Shown piece after piece: positions 26,953 through 35,191 of a stretch of 64,000 nt of DNA. The notes beneath the pieces are model-generated. The model searched no databases. It worked only from the letters and a program-made list of their open reading frames with translations, and was not told the origin of the DNA. How positions within the stretch are numbered: position 1 is the first letter of the stretch; each line of letters begins with the position of its first letter. This DNA comes from Stappia sp. 28M-7. Its GTDB lineage: Bacteria; Pseudomonadota; Alphaproteobacteria; Rhizobiales; Stappiaceae. A program made the position numbers and the translations under genes. The DNA is taken from the NCBI RefSeq assembly GCF_014252955.1, contig NZ_JACMIA010000001.1, forward strand, positions 2,130,258-2,194,257, given 5' to 3'.

Positions 26953-26971
26953 ATGTAAGTGAGGCTTACAT
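26953..26971. promoter_or_regulatory. Palindrome ATGTAAG-N5-CTTACAT at the lysR start
   Basis: ATGTAAGTGAGGCTTACAT is a perfect 7-5-7 inverted repeat containing the LysR-type T-N11-A motif. It abuts the lysR start codon and covers its likely ribosome site (GTGAGG), so bound regulator would block its own transcription and the RNA hairpin could mask the ribosome site. Confidence 0.6.
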
Positions 26972-27862
26972 ATGGATTGGAGCCGGATGCCTTCGCTCGC
27001 CAGTCTGCGTGCCTTTGCTGCCGTCGCGGAGGCCGGGACGCTCGCAGGAGCAGGACGAACGCTGAATGTCAGTCACGCGGCCATCAGTCAGCAGGTGCGT
27101 GCCCTGGAAGCGTTTCTCGGCGCGGAGCTGGTGGTGCGCGAAGGGCGGGGGCTGGTCCTGACGCAGGAGGGACGCGCGCTCGCCGGGCATCTCGAGGCGG
27201 CCTTCTCCCTGATGTACCGGGCGGTAGCGGAACTGACCGATGCGGATCGCACCCGCCCGCTGCAGGTGACCATGACACCCACCTTCGCAGTGAGCTGGCT
27301 GATGCCCCGCATCTCGGACTTCCGCCACCGGCACCCGGATATCGAGCTGATGCTGAACCCGACAGCGGACGTGGTAGAGCTCGAGCCCGGCGGCGTCGAT
27401 CTTGCCATCCGCTTCGGCAAGGGGCAGTGGCGTGGGCTCAACTCCGAGCCCCTGTTGCTGACGAGCTTCGTTGTCGTGGCGGCGCGCTCGCTGGTCGGCG
27501 AAGCGGATTTTTCCGATCTCGCCAAGCTGCGCGACTATCCCTGGCTGCAGGAGTTCGGGGCCAACGAAAGCGCCAACTGGTGGGACCGGAAGGGCATTGC
27601 CCCCAGCCGCAGCAACAACCTGCACATGCCTGGCTACATGATGCTGGAAAGCCTGCGGCGCGGCGACGGGGTGACCGCCGCCGCGCGCGCCTTCATCGAG
27701 CCGGAGATCCGCTCGGGCCAGTTGCGTGTCCTGTTCGAGGACGAGGAGCGCGGCAACGGCTATCACATCGTCACGCGGCCGGGCGTACAGCGCCCGCCGC
27801 TCAAGACCTTCATCGCCTGGCTACGAAGCCACCGCGATGGACAGGACGCCGTGACCGGCTAG
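26972..27862 (+). CDS. LysR-family transcriptional regulator, GcvA-like
   Basis: A 296-residue LTTR. The N-terminal HTH is SLASLRAFAAVAEAGTLAGAGRTLNVSHAAISQQVRALEAFLGAELVVREGRGLVLTQEG; the periplasmic-binding-like effector domain follows (LQVTMTPTFAVSWLMPRISDFRHRHPDIELMLNPTADVVELEPGGVDLAIRFGKG), as in the GcvA subgroup. It has a candidate operator at its start. Its TAG stop lies within a CTAG shared with the convergent PLP-lyase gene. Targets could be the divergent small gene or the amino acid transport cluster. Confidence 0.92.
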   Translation: MDWSRMPSLASLRAFAAVAEAGTLAGAGRTLNVSHAAISQQVRALEAFLGAELVVREGRGLVLTQEGRALAGHLEAAFSLMYRAVAELTDADRTRPLQVTMTPTFAVSWLMPRISDFRHRHPDIELMLNPTADVVELEPGGVDLAIRFGKGQWRGLNSEPLLLTSFVVVAARSLVGEADFSDLAKLRDYPWLQEFGANESANWWDRKGIAPSRSNNLHMPGYMMLESLRRGDGVTAAARAFIEPEIRSGQLRVLFEDEERGNGYHIVTRPGVQRPPLKTFIAWLRSHRDGQDAVTG

Positions 27863-29022
27863 CTGCCGAGCGGGGCAAGGGCGGCGGAAAGATCCGCGAT
27901 CAGGTCGTCTGCGCTCTCGATGCCGATGGACAGGCGCAGCAGGTTGACCGGCACGCCCGTGGCGTCACCCTCGATCGTGTGACGATGCTCGACGAGGCTC
28001 TCGACGCCGCCAAGCGAGGTCGCCCGCTTGATCAAGTCTAGCCGCCCGGCGACCGCCAGGGCCTCTGCAGCTCCGCCCTTGACCAACACCGACATCAGGT
28101 AGCCGCCGCCCGCCATCTGCCGGCTGGCAACAGTGTGCGAGGCGTGGTTGGCAAGGCCCGGATAAAGCACGCTTTCCACCGAAGGGTGGGCTTCAAGCAT
28201 TTCGGCCACGGCCTGCGCATTGGCGCACATGCGCTCCATGCGCAGGGACAGGGTGCGCAGGCCCCGCAGCAGCAGATAGGCTTCGAAGGGGCCGAGTACT
28301 GCGCCGGCGTCATGCCGCTCCTCACGGATGAAGCGCCAGGTGTCGGTCTGTGCATCGCGGCAGGTGACGATGCCCGCGAGCACATCGGAATGGCCGTTCA
28401 GCGCCTTGGTGGCCGAATGCAGCACCAGATCGGCGCCAAGCTCCAGCGGCTTCATCAGCAGGGGCGTGGCGGCGGTCGCGTCGACCGCGACGACGGCGTT
28501 CAGCGTATGGGCGGCCTCGGCGATCGGCGCGATATCGGCGACGGTAAGCCAGGGGTTGGACGGCACTTCGAGGAAGACCAGATCGGGGCCGGTCTCCACC
28601 AGCGTCTCGCAAAAGCGCGTCGTGTCGCCCGCATCGACTTCGATCAGGGCGATTCCCATATGGGCGCAATGCTTGCGCAGCCATGAGGTGGTGCCCCAGT
28701 AGATTCCGGACTGCGCGACGATGGTGCCGCCCGGCCGCACGCTGCGCAGCACTGCCGAGATCGCGGCCATGCCGGAGCCGAAGGCGCGGCTCTCCGCACC
28801 GTTTTCGAGGGTTGCCACCAGGCTCTCGATCTGGCGCACGAGATCGCTGTCGTCGCGCGAATAGATGTGGCCGGCGCTGGTCAGCCGGTAGTCGGTGTCG
28901 CGGGCGAAGGTGGTCGCGGTGTGGATCGGCGGAACCACCGCACCGGTCAGCGGGTCGATACCGCCGCCCCCGTGAGCCAGGAGCGAGGCAGGGGAGAGGC
29001 GGCGGTCGGTCGTGTCGGCCAT
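27859..29022 (-). CDS. Cys/Met-metabolism PLP enzyme, cystathionine beta-lyase-like
   Basis: A 387-residue fold-type I PLP enzyme of the trans-sulfuration family. Landmarks are PPIHTATTFA, YSRDDSDLVRQIESLVATLENGAESRAFGSGMAAISAVL, VFLEVPSNPWLTVADI, the cofactor Lys in VLHSATKALNGHSDVLAGIV, and the C-terminal LIKRATSLGGVESLVEHRHTIEGDATGVPVNLLRLSIGIE. This is a cystathionine beta-lyase or related C-S lyase. It lies 99 bp downstream of an amino acid ABC transporter with which it is probably cotranscribed, which hints that a sulfur amino acid is the imported substrate. Confidence 0.9.
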   Translation of the reverse strand: MADTTDRRLSPASLLAHGGGGIDPLTGAVVPPIHTATTFARDTDYRLTSAGHIYSRDDSDLVRQIESLVATLENGAESRAFGSGMAAISAVLRSVRPGGTIVAQSGIYWGTTSWLRKHCAHMGIALIEVDAGDTTRFCETLVETGPDLVFLEVPSNPWLTVADIAPIAEAAHTLNAVVAVDATAATPLLMKPLELGADLVLHSATKALNGHSDVLAGIVTCRDAQTDTWRFIREERHDAGAVLGPFEAYLLLRGLRTLSLRMERMCANAQAVAEMLEAHPSVESVLYPGLANHASHTVASRQMAGGGYLMSVLVKGGAAEALAVAGRLDLIKRATSLGGVESLVEHRHTIEGDATGVPVNLLRLSIGIESADDLIADLSAALAPLGS

Positions 29023-29121
29023 GGGAAACTCCGGTGGAACTGATCTTTCGCCAAGCGGTAGCCGCGAAATGCCCGCCCCGCAATGGGGCAGGCATTACGA
29101 TGTTGCGCGGCAAGAAACCGG

Positions 29122-29958
29122 TCAGCTGCGGCGCAGGTGGCGGGTCAGGCGCAGTTCGAACTTGTCCCAGATCCGGCGCAGCGCTTCGACGACGATGAGG
29201 TAGAGGACGGCCGCCCAGATATAGGCCTGGAAGTCGAAGGTCCGGGAATAGGCGCGACGCGTCTCGCCCATCAGGTCGTAGATGGTCACCAGCGAGACGA
29301 TGGCCGAGCCCTTGATCATCAGCACCAGCTCGTTGCCATAGGGACGCAGGGCCACGATCAGCGCCTGAGGCAGAATCACTTTCAGGAACGTCACGCCCTT
29401 CGGAATGCCAAGTGCGGCGGCTGCCTCCCACTGCCCCTTGTCGACGTTCTGGACCGCACCGCGCAGGATCTCGGCCTGATAGGCGGCGGTGTTCAGCGTG
29501 AAGGCGAAGACCGCGCAGTACCAGGCGTCGCGGAAGAACCACCACAGTCCGATATCGCTGAAGAACGGGCGGAAGCTGCCCGCGGCGTAGTAGATCAGGA
29601 AAGTCTGGGCGAGCAGCGGTGTGCCGCGGAAGAAGTAGACATAGGCATAGGCAAGGCCGGACAGCAGCGGGTTGCGCGAGTTGCGCGCCAGCGCCACGGG
29701 CAGCGACAGCGCGGCGCCGGCGACCATCGACAGGCCGACGAGCTGCAGTGTGATGATGATACCGTCGAGATACTTCTCCCAGTAGTCGCGGAAGAAGTCC
29801 GACATGACATTGCTGGCGAGATAGTAGAGCAGGTTGGCACCGGCGAGGATCCACAAGGCCATGAGCACATGGCCGGCGATGCGGGACATGGTCCAGCCGC
29901 GTGCCACGGCCGGCGGAGCCGGCTGCGGGGCGATGGTACGGTCGCTGACCCAGCTCAT
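29122..29958 (-). CDS. Polar amino acid ABC transporter permease (HisM-like)
   Basis: A 278-residue permease with a short N-terminal extension and about five membrane segments. The EAA loop region is EAAAALGIPKGVTFLKVILPQALIVALRPYGNELVLMIKGSAIVS, typical of the His/Glu/Arg/opine permease family. Its ATG overlaps the stop of the partner permease by 4 bp, so the two are coupled and probably form a heterodimer. No ATP-binding gene accompanies them. Confidence 0.92.
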   Translation of the reverse strand: MSWVSDRTIAPQPAPPAVARGWTMSRIAGHVLMALWILAGANLLYYLASNVMSDFFRDYWEKYLDGIIITLQLVGLSMVAGAALSLPVALARNSRNPLLSGLAYAYVYFFRGTPLLAQTFLIYYAAGSFRPFFSDIGLWWFFRDAWYCAVFAFTLNTAAYQAEILRGAVQNVDKGQWEAAAALGIPKGVTFLKVILPQALIVALRPYGNELVLMIKGSAIVSLVTIYDLMGETRRAYSRTFDFQAYIWAAVLYLIVVEALRRIWDKFELRLTRHLRRS

Positions 29959-30668
29959 CGCGGCACCTCGCCGCGCTTGGTCCAGGCCTCGATCCGCGTC
30001 AGGCCTGCGGAGGAGATGATCGCCAGAACAAGGTAGATCAGGCAGGCGCCGCCGAAGAACAGAAACGGCTCCTTGGTGACGCGGGCGGCGATGCCGGCCC
30101 AGCGGAGCAGATCATCCAGGCCGATGGCGGAGACGAGCGCGGTCTCCTTCAGCAGGATCAGCCAGAGATTGCCGAGCGCGGGCAGGGCGAGGCGGATCAG
30201 CTGGGGCAGGATGACGAGGCGCATCGTCAGGGAGCGGCTGAGGCCGAGGGCATAGCCGCCTTCGTATTGTCCCTGCTTGATCCCGCGGAACGCCGACAGG
30301 AAAGCCTCCGAGGCGTAGGACGAGAACACCAGCGACAGCGCCACCATGCCGGCGATGAAGGAGTTCACGTCCACGGTCGCGCCGGTGACGAAAACGCGGG
30401 CGATCTCGTTGAGCAGCATCTGCCCGCCGTAATAGACGAGGAACAGCGTCAACAGCTCGGGCAGGCCGCGAAAGATGGTGGTGTAGACATTCGCCGCCGC
30501 ACGCAGCGACGGCTCGCCGGAGTTCTTCGCCACCGCGATCAGGAATCCGAGCACGAGGCCGAAGGGCAGCGAGGCCAGCGCCAGAGACACGGTAACGAGA
30601 ACGCCGCGCGCGATCTCGTCGCCCCAGCCGTCCGGGCCGAACGATATCAGGGTCAGGGCTTCATTCAT
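29955..30668 (-). CDS. Polar amino acid ABC transporter permease (HisQ-like)
   Basis: A 237-residue permease, with five hydrophobic segments and the EAA loop YEGGYALGLSRSLTMRLVILPQLIRLALPALGNLWLILLKETALVS. The segment NVYTTIFRGLPELLTLFLVYYGGQ is typical of the octopine/histidine group. It lies 64 bp after the binding-protein gene and overlaps the second permease gene, in the order binding protein, HisQ-like, HisM-like. Confidence 0.92.
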   Translation of the reverse strand: MNEALTLISFGPDGWGDEIARGVLVTVSLALASLPFGLVLGFLIAVAKNSGEPSLRAAANVYTTIFRGLPELLTLFLVYYGGQMLLNEIARVFVTGATVDVNSFIAGMVALSLVFSSYASEAFLSAFRGIKQGQYEGGYALGLSRSLTMRLVILPQLIRLALPALGNLWLILLKETALVSAIGLDDLLRWAGIAARVTKEPFLFFGGACLIYLVLAIISSAGLTRIEAWTKRGEVPR

Positions 30669-30732
30669 GCGACGGAACCGCTGGTCTTAGCGGGACGGCA
30701 GGTGACTGCCGCCCCGCGAGGTTCAACGGTCG

Positions 30733-31512
30733 TCAGCCGCCATAAACGTCGAAATCGAAGTACTTCGACTGGATCTGCTCGTAGGTGCCATTGGCGCGGA
30801 TCGCCTCGATGGCCTTGTTGAACAGTTCCTTGAGCTCGGGCTCGTTCTTGCGGATGGCGATGCCGGCGCCTTCGCCGTTGATCACCGGGTCCGGCGTCAG
30901 GGTGCCGAGCAGCTTGCAGCAGGCACCGTCCTCGGTGGCGAGCCACTCGGACAGGACCACCACGTCATCGATCACCGCGTCGATACGGCCGGAGGCCACA
31001 TCCAGCTTGTACTCGTCCGGCGTCGGATAGAGCTTCAGCTCCGCATCGCCGAGCTTGGCCTCGGCGTAGTTGGAGTGGGTGGTCGAGGACTGCGCGCCGA
31101 GCAGCTTGCCTGCCAGCGCTTCCTTGGTGGCGGCCGGGATGGTGCTGTCCTTCGGCACGGCGATTGCCGGCGGGGTGTTGTAGTACTTGTTGGTGAAGTC
31201 GACCTTCTGCAGGCGCTCCTCGGTGATCGACATGGAGGCGATCACGGCATCGAACTTGCCGGCCTGCAGCGCCGGAATCATGCCGTCCCAGTCCTGGACG
31301 ACGAACTCGCACTCCACCTTCATCTCGGTGCAGAGCGCCTTGGCGATGTCGATGTCGAAGCCGACGAGCTGTCCGTCGGAAGTCAGGTTGTTGAAGGGAG
31401 GGTAGGCGCCTTCGGTGCCGATCAGCACCTTGGTCCAGTCCTTGGCCTCGGCTGCGCCTACGGTAGAAATGGCCAGCACGGCCGCGGCCGCGATCTTCAT
31501 CAAACGCATCAT
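30733..31512 (-). CDS. Amino acid ABC transporter periplasmic binding protein
   Basis: A 259-residue family 3 binding protein with a signal peptide (MKIAAAAVLAISTVGAAEA). Family features are VLIGTEGAYPPFNNLTSDGQLVGFDIDIAKALCTEMKVECEFVVQDWDGMIPALQAGKFDAVIASMSITEERLQKVDFTNKYY. The Asp/Arg pattern is that of His/Arg/Lys or opine binders, but the ligand is not fixed. The double ATG at 31512 has AGGGGA at a 4-nt spacing and is preferred to an upstream start. It is first in the transporter operon. Confidence 0.92.
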   Translation of the reverse strand: MMRLMKIAAAAVLAISTVGAAEAKDWTKVLIGTEGAYPPFNNLTSDGQLVGFDIDIAKALCTEMKVECEFVVQDWDGMIPALQAGKFDAVIASMSITEERLQKVDFTNKYYNTPPAIAVPKDSTIPAATKEALAGKLLGAQSSTTHSNYAEAKLGDAELKLYPTPDEYKLDVASGRIDAVIDDVVVLSEWLATEDGACCKLLGTLTPDPVINGEGAGIAIRKNEPELKELFNKAIEAIRANGTYEQIQSKYFDFDVYGG

Positions 31513-31643
31513 GTATCCCCTGCGGTACTGTTTTCCGCCCGCATCCATTTTTCCGGCGCGGGATCAGATTTCATACTCCCACCAAATTTATCCGGAATTC
31601 AACCGCTTTACGTTGGACTGTCCCCATTGCTCATGATGAGCGG

Positions 31644-31666
31644 GGAACATTGTTCCGCAATTGTTT
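31644..31666. promoter_or_regulatory. GGAACA-T-TGTTCC inverted repeat upstream of the ABC operon
   Basis: A 6-1-6 perfect inverted repeat at 31644-31656 lies in the 192-bp gap between the moeA 3' end and the amino acid transporter. An overlapping GTTC-N7-GTTT (31652-31666) is one base off the alphaproteobacterial LexA box. Either reading is tentative. Confidence 0.3.
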
Positions 31667-31704
31667 CAGGTGTCGCAGGGGAAGGGGGAGAGTTTGCGCC
31701 TGGC

Positions 31705-32994
31705 CTAGCGTGCGGCAAGGCCGTAGTCGCCGAAGCTGATGAAGTCGACCAGCTGCCCCTCGACGACCGAGGTCGCTTCCTCGGGAATCTCGATCAGGCC
31801 GTCGGCCTCGCGCAGCGAGGTGATGAGGCCGGATCCGTCGCGGGCGAACTTGCGCACGACGGTTCGCCCGGCTGAGTCGCTCTCGAGAATGCCGCGATAG
31901 AACTCCCGGCGGTCGGGCTTTTTCTTGGGGACGGAGAAGGCGGCCGGGATCTGGTAGCGCACCGGCTCGAAGAAGGCACCGCCGCCGAGTGCGGACAGGA
32001 CCGGCAGCACGTAGAGCAGACCGCAGACCATGGCGGCAACCGGATTGCCCGGCAGGCCCAGCGTGACGCAGTCGCCAATGCGGCCGAAATTCATCGGCCG
32101 GCCCGGTTTGATCGCCAGTTGCCACATGTGCCGGCTGCCGAGTTCGTCGATGGCGGCGACGAAATGATCTTCCTCACCGCGTGAGGCGCCTCCGGTCGTG
32201 ACGATGACGTCATGGGTCAGGGCGGCAGCCGACAGGGCGGCCTGCACTGCCTCGGCCCGGTCCGGCAAGATGCCGAGGTCGGTGATCTCGACCCCGCTTG
32301 CGGCAACGAGGCCGGAGAGTAGGAAGTGATTGCTGTCGTAGACGCCGCCGGCAGGCAGCGGCTGGCCGGGACGGCGCAACTCGTCGCCGCTGGAGACCAG
32401 CGCCACGCGCAGCCTGCGAAACACATCGACACGGCCCGCCCCGGTGGAGGCGATTGCGGCAATGTCCTGGGGCCTCAGGCGGGCGCCGGCCTGCACCAGA
32501 ACCTCACCGGCCTTCAGGTCCTCGCCGGCCTTGCGCCGGTTGGCGCCTGGCTTCAGGCCGGGCGGAACATGGACGAAGGTCTGGCCGCCGCGCTCGGTGA
32601 TCTCGCAGTCCTCCTGCATGACAACCGTGTCGGCCCCGTCCGGCATGAGGGCGCCGGTGAAGATCCGCGCCGCGCTGCCGGGGGCAAGAGGGGACTTGAG
32701 CGGGTGACCGGCGGCGATGCGTGCCGATATCGGCAGCAGGCCGTCGCCGGCCGACAGATAGTGGTCATGGAGGAAGGCGTAGCCATCGACGGCGGAATTG
32801 TCGGCGAGTGGCACATTCTGCGCTGCCACGACGGAGCGGGCGAGAATGCGGGCGTGGGCTTCGCCGAGTGCGACGCTTTCCTGTCCCACCACCGGAACGA
32901 TCCGCTCCCGCAGAATCGCCAGCGCCTCCGCATGGCGCAGCCGATCGCGGTCGTGCAGGAAACAGTCGTCAAGCAGTCGTCTGGTCGGAGCCAT
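31705..32994 (-). CDS. moeA: Molybdopterin molybdotransferase MoeA
   Basis: A 429-residue MoeA, which inserts molybdate into adenylated molybdopterin. Motifs include PLADNSAVDGYAFLHDHY, ARIFTGALMPDGADTVVMQEDCEI, VALVSSGDEL, IVTTGGASRGEEDHF, and LGLPGNPVAAMVCGLLYVLPVL. The ATG at 32994 lies 26 bp inside the upstream mobB gene. It is the last gene of a fully overlapping fdhD-mobA-mobB-moeA operon, so cofactor finishing is coupled to the formate dehydrogenase activator FdhD. Confidence 0.95.
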   Translation of the reverse strand: MAPTRRLLDDCFLHDRDRLRHAEALAILRERIVPVVGQESVALGEAHARILARSVVAAQNVPLADNSAVDGYAFLHDHYLSAGDGLLPISARIAAGHPLKSPLAPGSAARIFTGALMPDGADTVVMQEDCEITERGGQTFVHVPPGLKPGANRRKAGEDLKAGEVLVQAGARLRPQDIAAIASTGAGRVDVFRRLRVALVSSGDELRRPGQPLPAGGVYDSNHFLLSGLVAASGVEITDLGILPDRAEAVQAALSAAALTHDVIVTTGGASRGEEDHFVAAIDELGSRHMWQLAIKPGRPMNFGRIGDCVTLGLPGNPVAAMVCGLLYVLPVLSALGGGAFFEPVRYQIPAAFSVPKKKPDRREFYRGILESDSAGRTVVRKFARDGSGLITSLREADGLIEIPEEATSVVEGQLVDFISFGDYGLAAR

Positions 32995-33523
32995 GTCGGT
33001 TCCCGGAAAGTCCGCAGGTGGACAGGATGAAGTCGGCAATGCCGTCGATATCGTCGAGATGGTAGACCGGCAGAGTCGCATCCGCCACGGCGCCGTCCGA
33101 GGCTATGGCGACCACATGCGGATCATTCGGCGAAAGCGCCTCGCCGCGCGCGGCAGCAGTCCGGCGCAGCTCGAGCTTGGGCAGGGCCTCGCGCTTGTAG
33201 CCCTCCACCAGCACCAGGTCGCAGGGCGACAGGCGGGCGAGAATCTCGGCAAGTGAAGGTTCGGCCTTCTCGCGCAACTCGTGCATCAAGGCCCACCGCC
33301 GGCCCGATACCAGCGCGGTCTCGACGGCGCCGGCCGTCCGGTGGCGGTGACTGTCCGTGCCCTCCTGGTCGATGTCGAAGGCGTGATGCGCGTGTTTGAC
33401 GGTCGCAACGCGAAACCCGCGCGCCGTGATCGCCGCAACGAGGCGCTCGGTCATCGTGGTCTTGCCGCTGTTCTTCCACCCGGCGATGCCGAACACCGGT
33501 GCGGGATGCCTGCTGTCGCTCAT
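32969..33523 (-). CDS. mobB: Molybdopterin-guanine dinucleotide adapter protein MobB
   Basis: A 184-residue P-loop GTPase. Walker A is GIAGWKNSGKTTMTERLV; the conserved VATVKHAHHAFDIDQEGTDSHRHRTAGA follows, and CDLVLVEGYKREALPKLE is the Walker-B-like region. It assists MobA in making the guanine dinucleotide form of Mo cofactor. It overlaps mobA by 4 bp and moeA by 26 bp. Confidence 0.94.
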   Translation of the reverse strand: MSDSRHPAPVFGIAGWKNSGKTTMTERLVAAITARGFRVATVKHAHHAFDIDQEGTDSHRHRTAGAVETALVSGRRWALMHELREKAEPSLAEILARLSPCDLVLVEGYKREALPKLELRRTAAARGEALSPNDPHVVAIASDGAVADATLPVYHLDDIDGIADFILSTCGLSGNRHGSDQTTA

Positions 33524-34146
33524 GCCTCGGCTTTCAGCAGCTCTTCGGCTGCGGCAAGGTCTTCCGGCGTGTTGACGTTGAAGAACGGATCGGGCGCGCC
33601 GGGCGGCGGAGTGAAATCGGCACTGGCATTGGGGTGCATGTCGACGAAGGCGAGCACCTTGCGGGTCGTACCCTCGCGCAGAAAAGTCTCGAGCGAGTCC
33701 GCCGCCGAGACCGGCCAGTAGCCGAAAACCGGATGCATGTGCCCATCGGCTCGGGCCAGGACGATCCGGTGGGGATCCTCGCCGCGTGCGGCCATCAGGC
33801 GAACAGCAAGGTCAGCCGGGTAGAACGGCGTGTCGCCGGCGACCGAGACGATCCCTTCCGCTTGCGGCGCATGAACCTGCGCCCAGCGGAGGCCGGCCAG
33901 TACGCCGGCCAGCGGCCCGGCAAAGCCGTCGACCGGATCGGGAGCGACCGGCAGGCCGAAGCCGGCGAAGCGCCCGGCCTCGCCGTTGGCGTTGAGCACG
34001 AGAGGGCCGACCTGCGGCCGAAGCCGTGCGATGACGCGGGCGAGCATGGTTTCGCCGCCCAAGGACAACAGCGGCTTGTCGCCGCCGCCCATGCGGCGGG
34101 CAAGGCCGCCGGCCAGAATGCATCCTGCGAGAGCGGGCGTGGTCAT
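33520..34146 (-). CDS. mobA: Molybdenum cofactor guanylyltransferase MobA
   Basis: A 208-residue nucleotidyltransferase adding GMP to Mo-molybdopterin to give MGD, the form used by formate dehydrogenase. GCILAGGLARRMGGGDKPLLSLGGETML is the GTP-binding signature, and VSVAGDTPFYPADL carries the metal-binding Asp. The ATG at 34146 overlaps fdhD by 4 bp; longer open frame upstream is within fdhD. Confidence 0.95.
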   Translation of the reverse strand: MTTPALAGCILAGGLARRMGGGDKPLLSLGGETMLARVIARLRPQVGPLVLNANGEAGRFAGFGLPVAPDPVDGFAGPLAGVLAGLRWAQVHAPQAEGIVSVAGDTPFYPADLAVRLMAARGEDPHRIVLARADGHMHPVFGYWPVSAADSLETFLREGTTRKVLAFVDMHPNASADFTPPPGAPDPFFNVNTPEDLAAAEELLKAEA

Positions 34147-35063
34147 GCGGCGTCGTCCTCGCTGCGCGATCCCTTGCGGGCATGGCGCGGGTCCTCGCGG
34201 TCGCCCGCCTCGGGAACGGCGTCGTATTCCACCCGTTCGGCACCGGACAGCACGACGAAGCGCTGGCCGCGCGCCCGGCCGACCAGCGTCAGCCCGACGC
34301 GCCGGGCAAGCTCCACGCCCCAGGCGGTGAAGCCGGAGCGCGAGACCAGAATGGGGATGCCCATCATTGCGGTCTTGATCACCATCTCGGAGGTCAGCCG
34401 GCCGGTGGTGTAGAAGATCTTGTCCTGCGGCGGAATGTGGTTGAGCCACATCCAGCCGGCGATCTTGTCGACGGCGTTGTGCCGTCCGACGTCTTCCATA
34501 TAAGCGACGGCGCGGTCTTCCTGGCACAGCACGCAGCCGTGGATCGCGCCGGCCTCCAGGTAGAGCGAGGGCTGGGTGTTGATCTTCCGGGTGAGGGCGT
34601 GGAGCCAGGAGGTGCGCAGGCGGGCCTGCGTATCGAGCGAGATCTCGTCGAAGCGTTCCATCACGTCGCCGAAGACGGTGCCTTGCGCACAGCCCGAGGT
34701 GCGCACCTTCTTCTTCATCTTCTCCTCGTAGTCGGTCTCGCGCTCGGTGCGCACGACCACAACCTCGAGATCGTCGTCATAGTCGATGCCGGTGATGCGG
34801 TCGTCCGGCCGCAACATGTTCTGGTTCAGCAGGTAGCCGACCGCCAGCAGGTCCGGCCGGTCGCCGATCGTCATCATGGTGACGATCTCCTGCGAGTTGA
34901 GATAGAGCGTCAGCGCCCGTTCCGTGACGACGCGGATTTCCACCTCGCGGCCGGTCTGGTCGATGCCGGTGACGGGTGTTGAAAGGCGCTCATCCTGTGG
35001 GTCGGGCCGAACGAGAAAATCCGGCAACCGTTCCGGGTCGGCGTCGTTGCGAAGATTCTGCAA
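34143..35063 (-). CDS. fdhD: Formate dehydrogenase sulfurtransferase FdhD
   Basis: A 306-residue protein that transfers sulfur to the Mo-bisMGD of formate dehydrogenase. Landmarks are LTLYLNSQEIVTMMTIGDRPDLLAVGYLLNQNML, EDVGRHNAVDKIAGWMW, FYTTGRLTSEMVIKTAMMGIPILVSRSGFTAWGVELAR. Translation begins at TTG 35063, with GGGAGGA at a 6-nt spacing. In the mobile loop it has SGCAQGT around C125 instead of the CxxC known from E. coli, so only one of two Cys is present. First gene of the Mo-cofactor operon. Confidence 0.93.
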   Translation of the reverse strand: MQNLRNDADPERLPDFLVRPDPQDERLSTPVTGIDQTGREVEIRVVTERALTLYLNSQEIVTMMTIGDRPDLLAVGYLLNQNMLRPDDRITGIDYDDDLEVVVVRTERETDYEEKMKKKVRTSGCAQGTVFGDVMERFDEISLDTQARLRTSWLHALTRKINTQPSLYLEAGAIHGCVLCQEDRAVAYMEDVGRHNAVDKIAGWMWLNHIPPQDKIFYTTGRLTSEMVIKTAMMGIPILVSRSGFTAWGVELARRVGLTLVGRARGQRFVVLSGAERVEYDAVPEAGDREDPRHARKGSRSEDDAA

Positions 35064-35191
35064 GCTGTCCTCCCTGCCGTGCCGGCCGTCATGCGCCCGT
35101 TTTACGGGGTGCTCGGCGCACGGTGTCTGTTATGGCACAAACTAGGGAAGGAGAGGCGAGGCTGGCAAGGGTAGGGGTGTGCGTGTCGGCC

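Noticed and set aside
31652-31666. LexA (SOS) box upstream of the amino acid transporter
   Set aside because: GTTC-N7-GTTT is one base off the alphaproteobacterial consensus and the gene is not a plausible SOS target; kept only as part of an inverted repeat.
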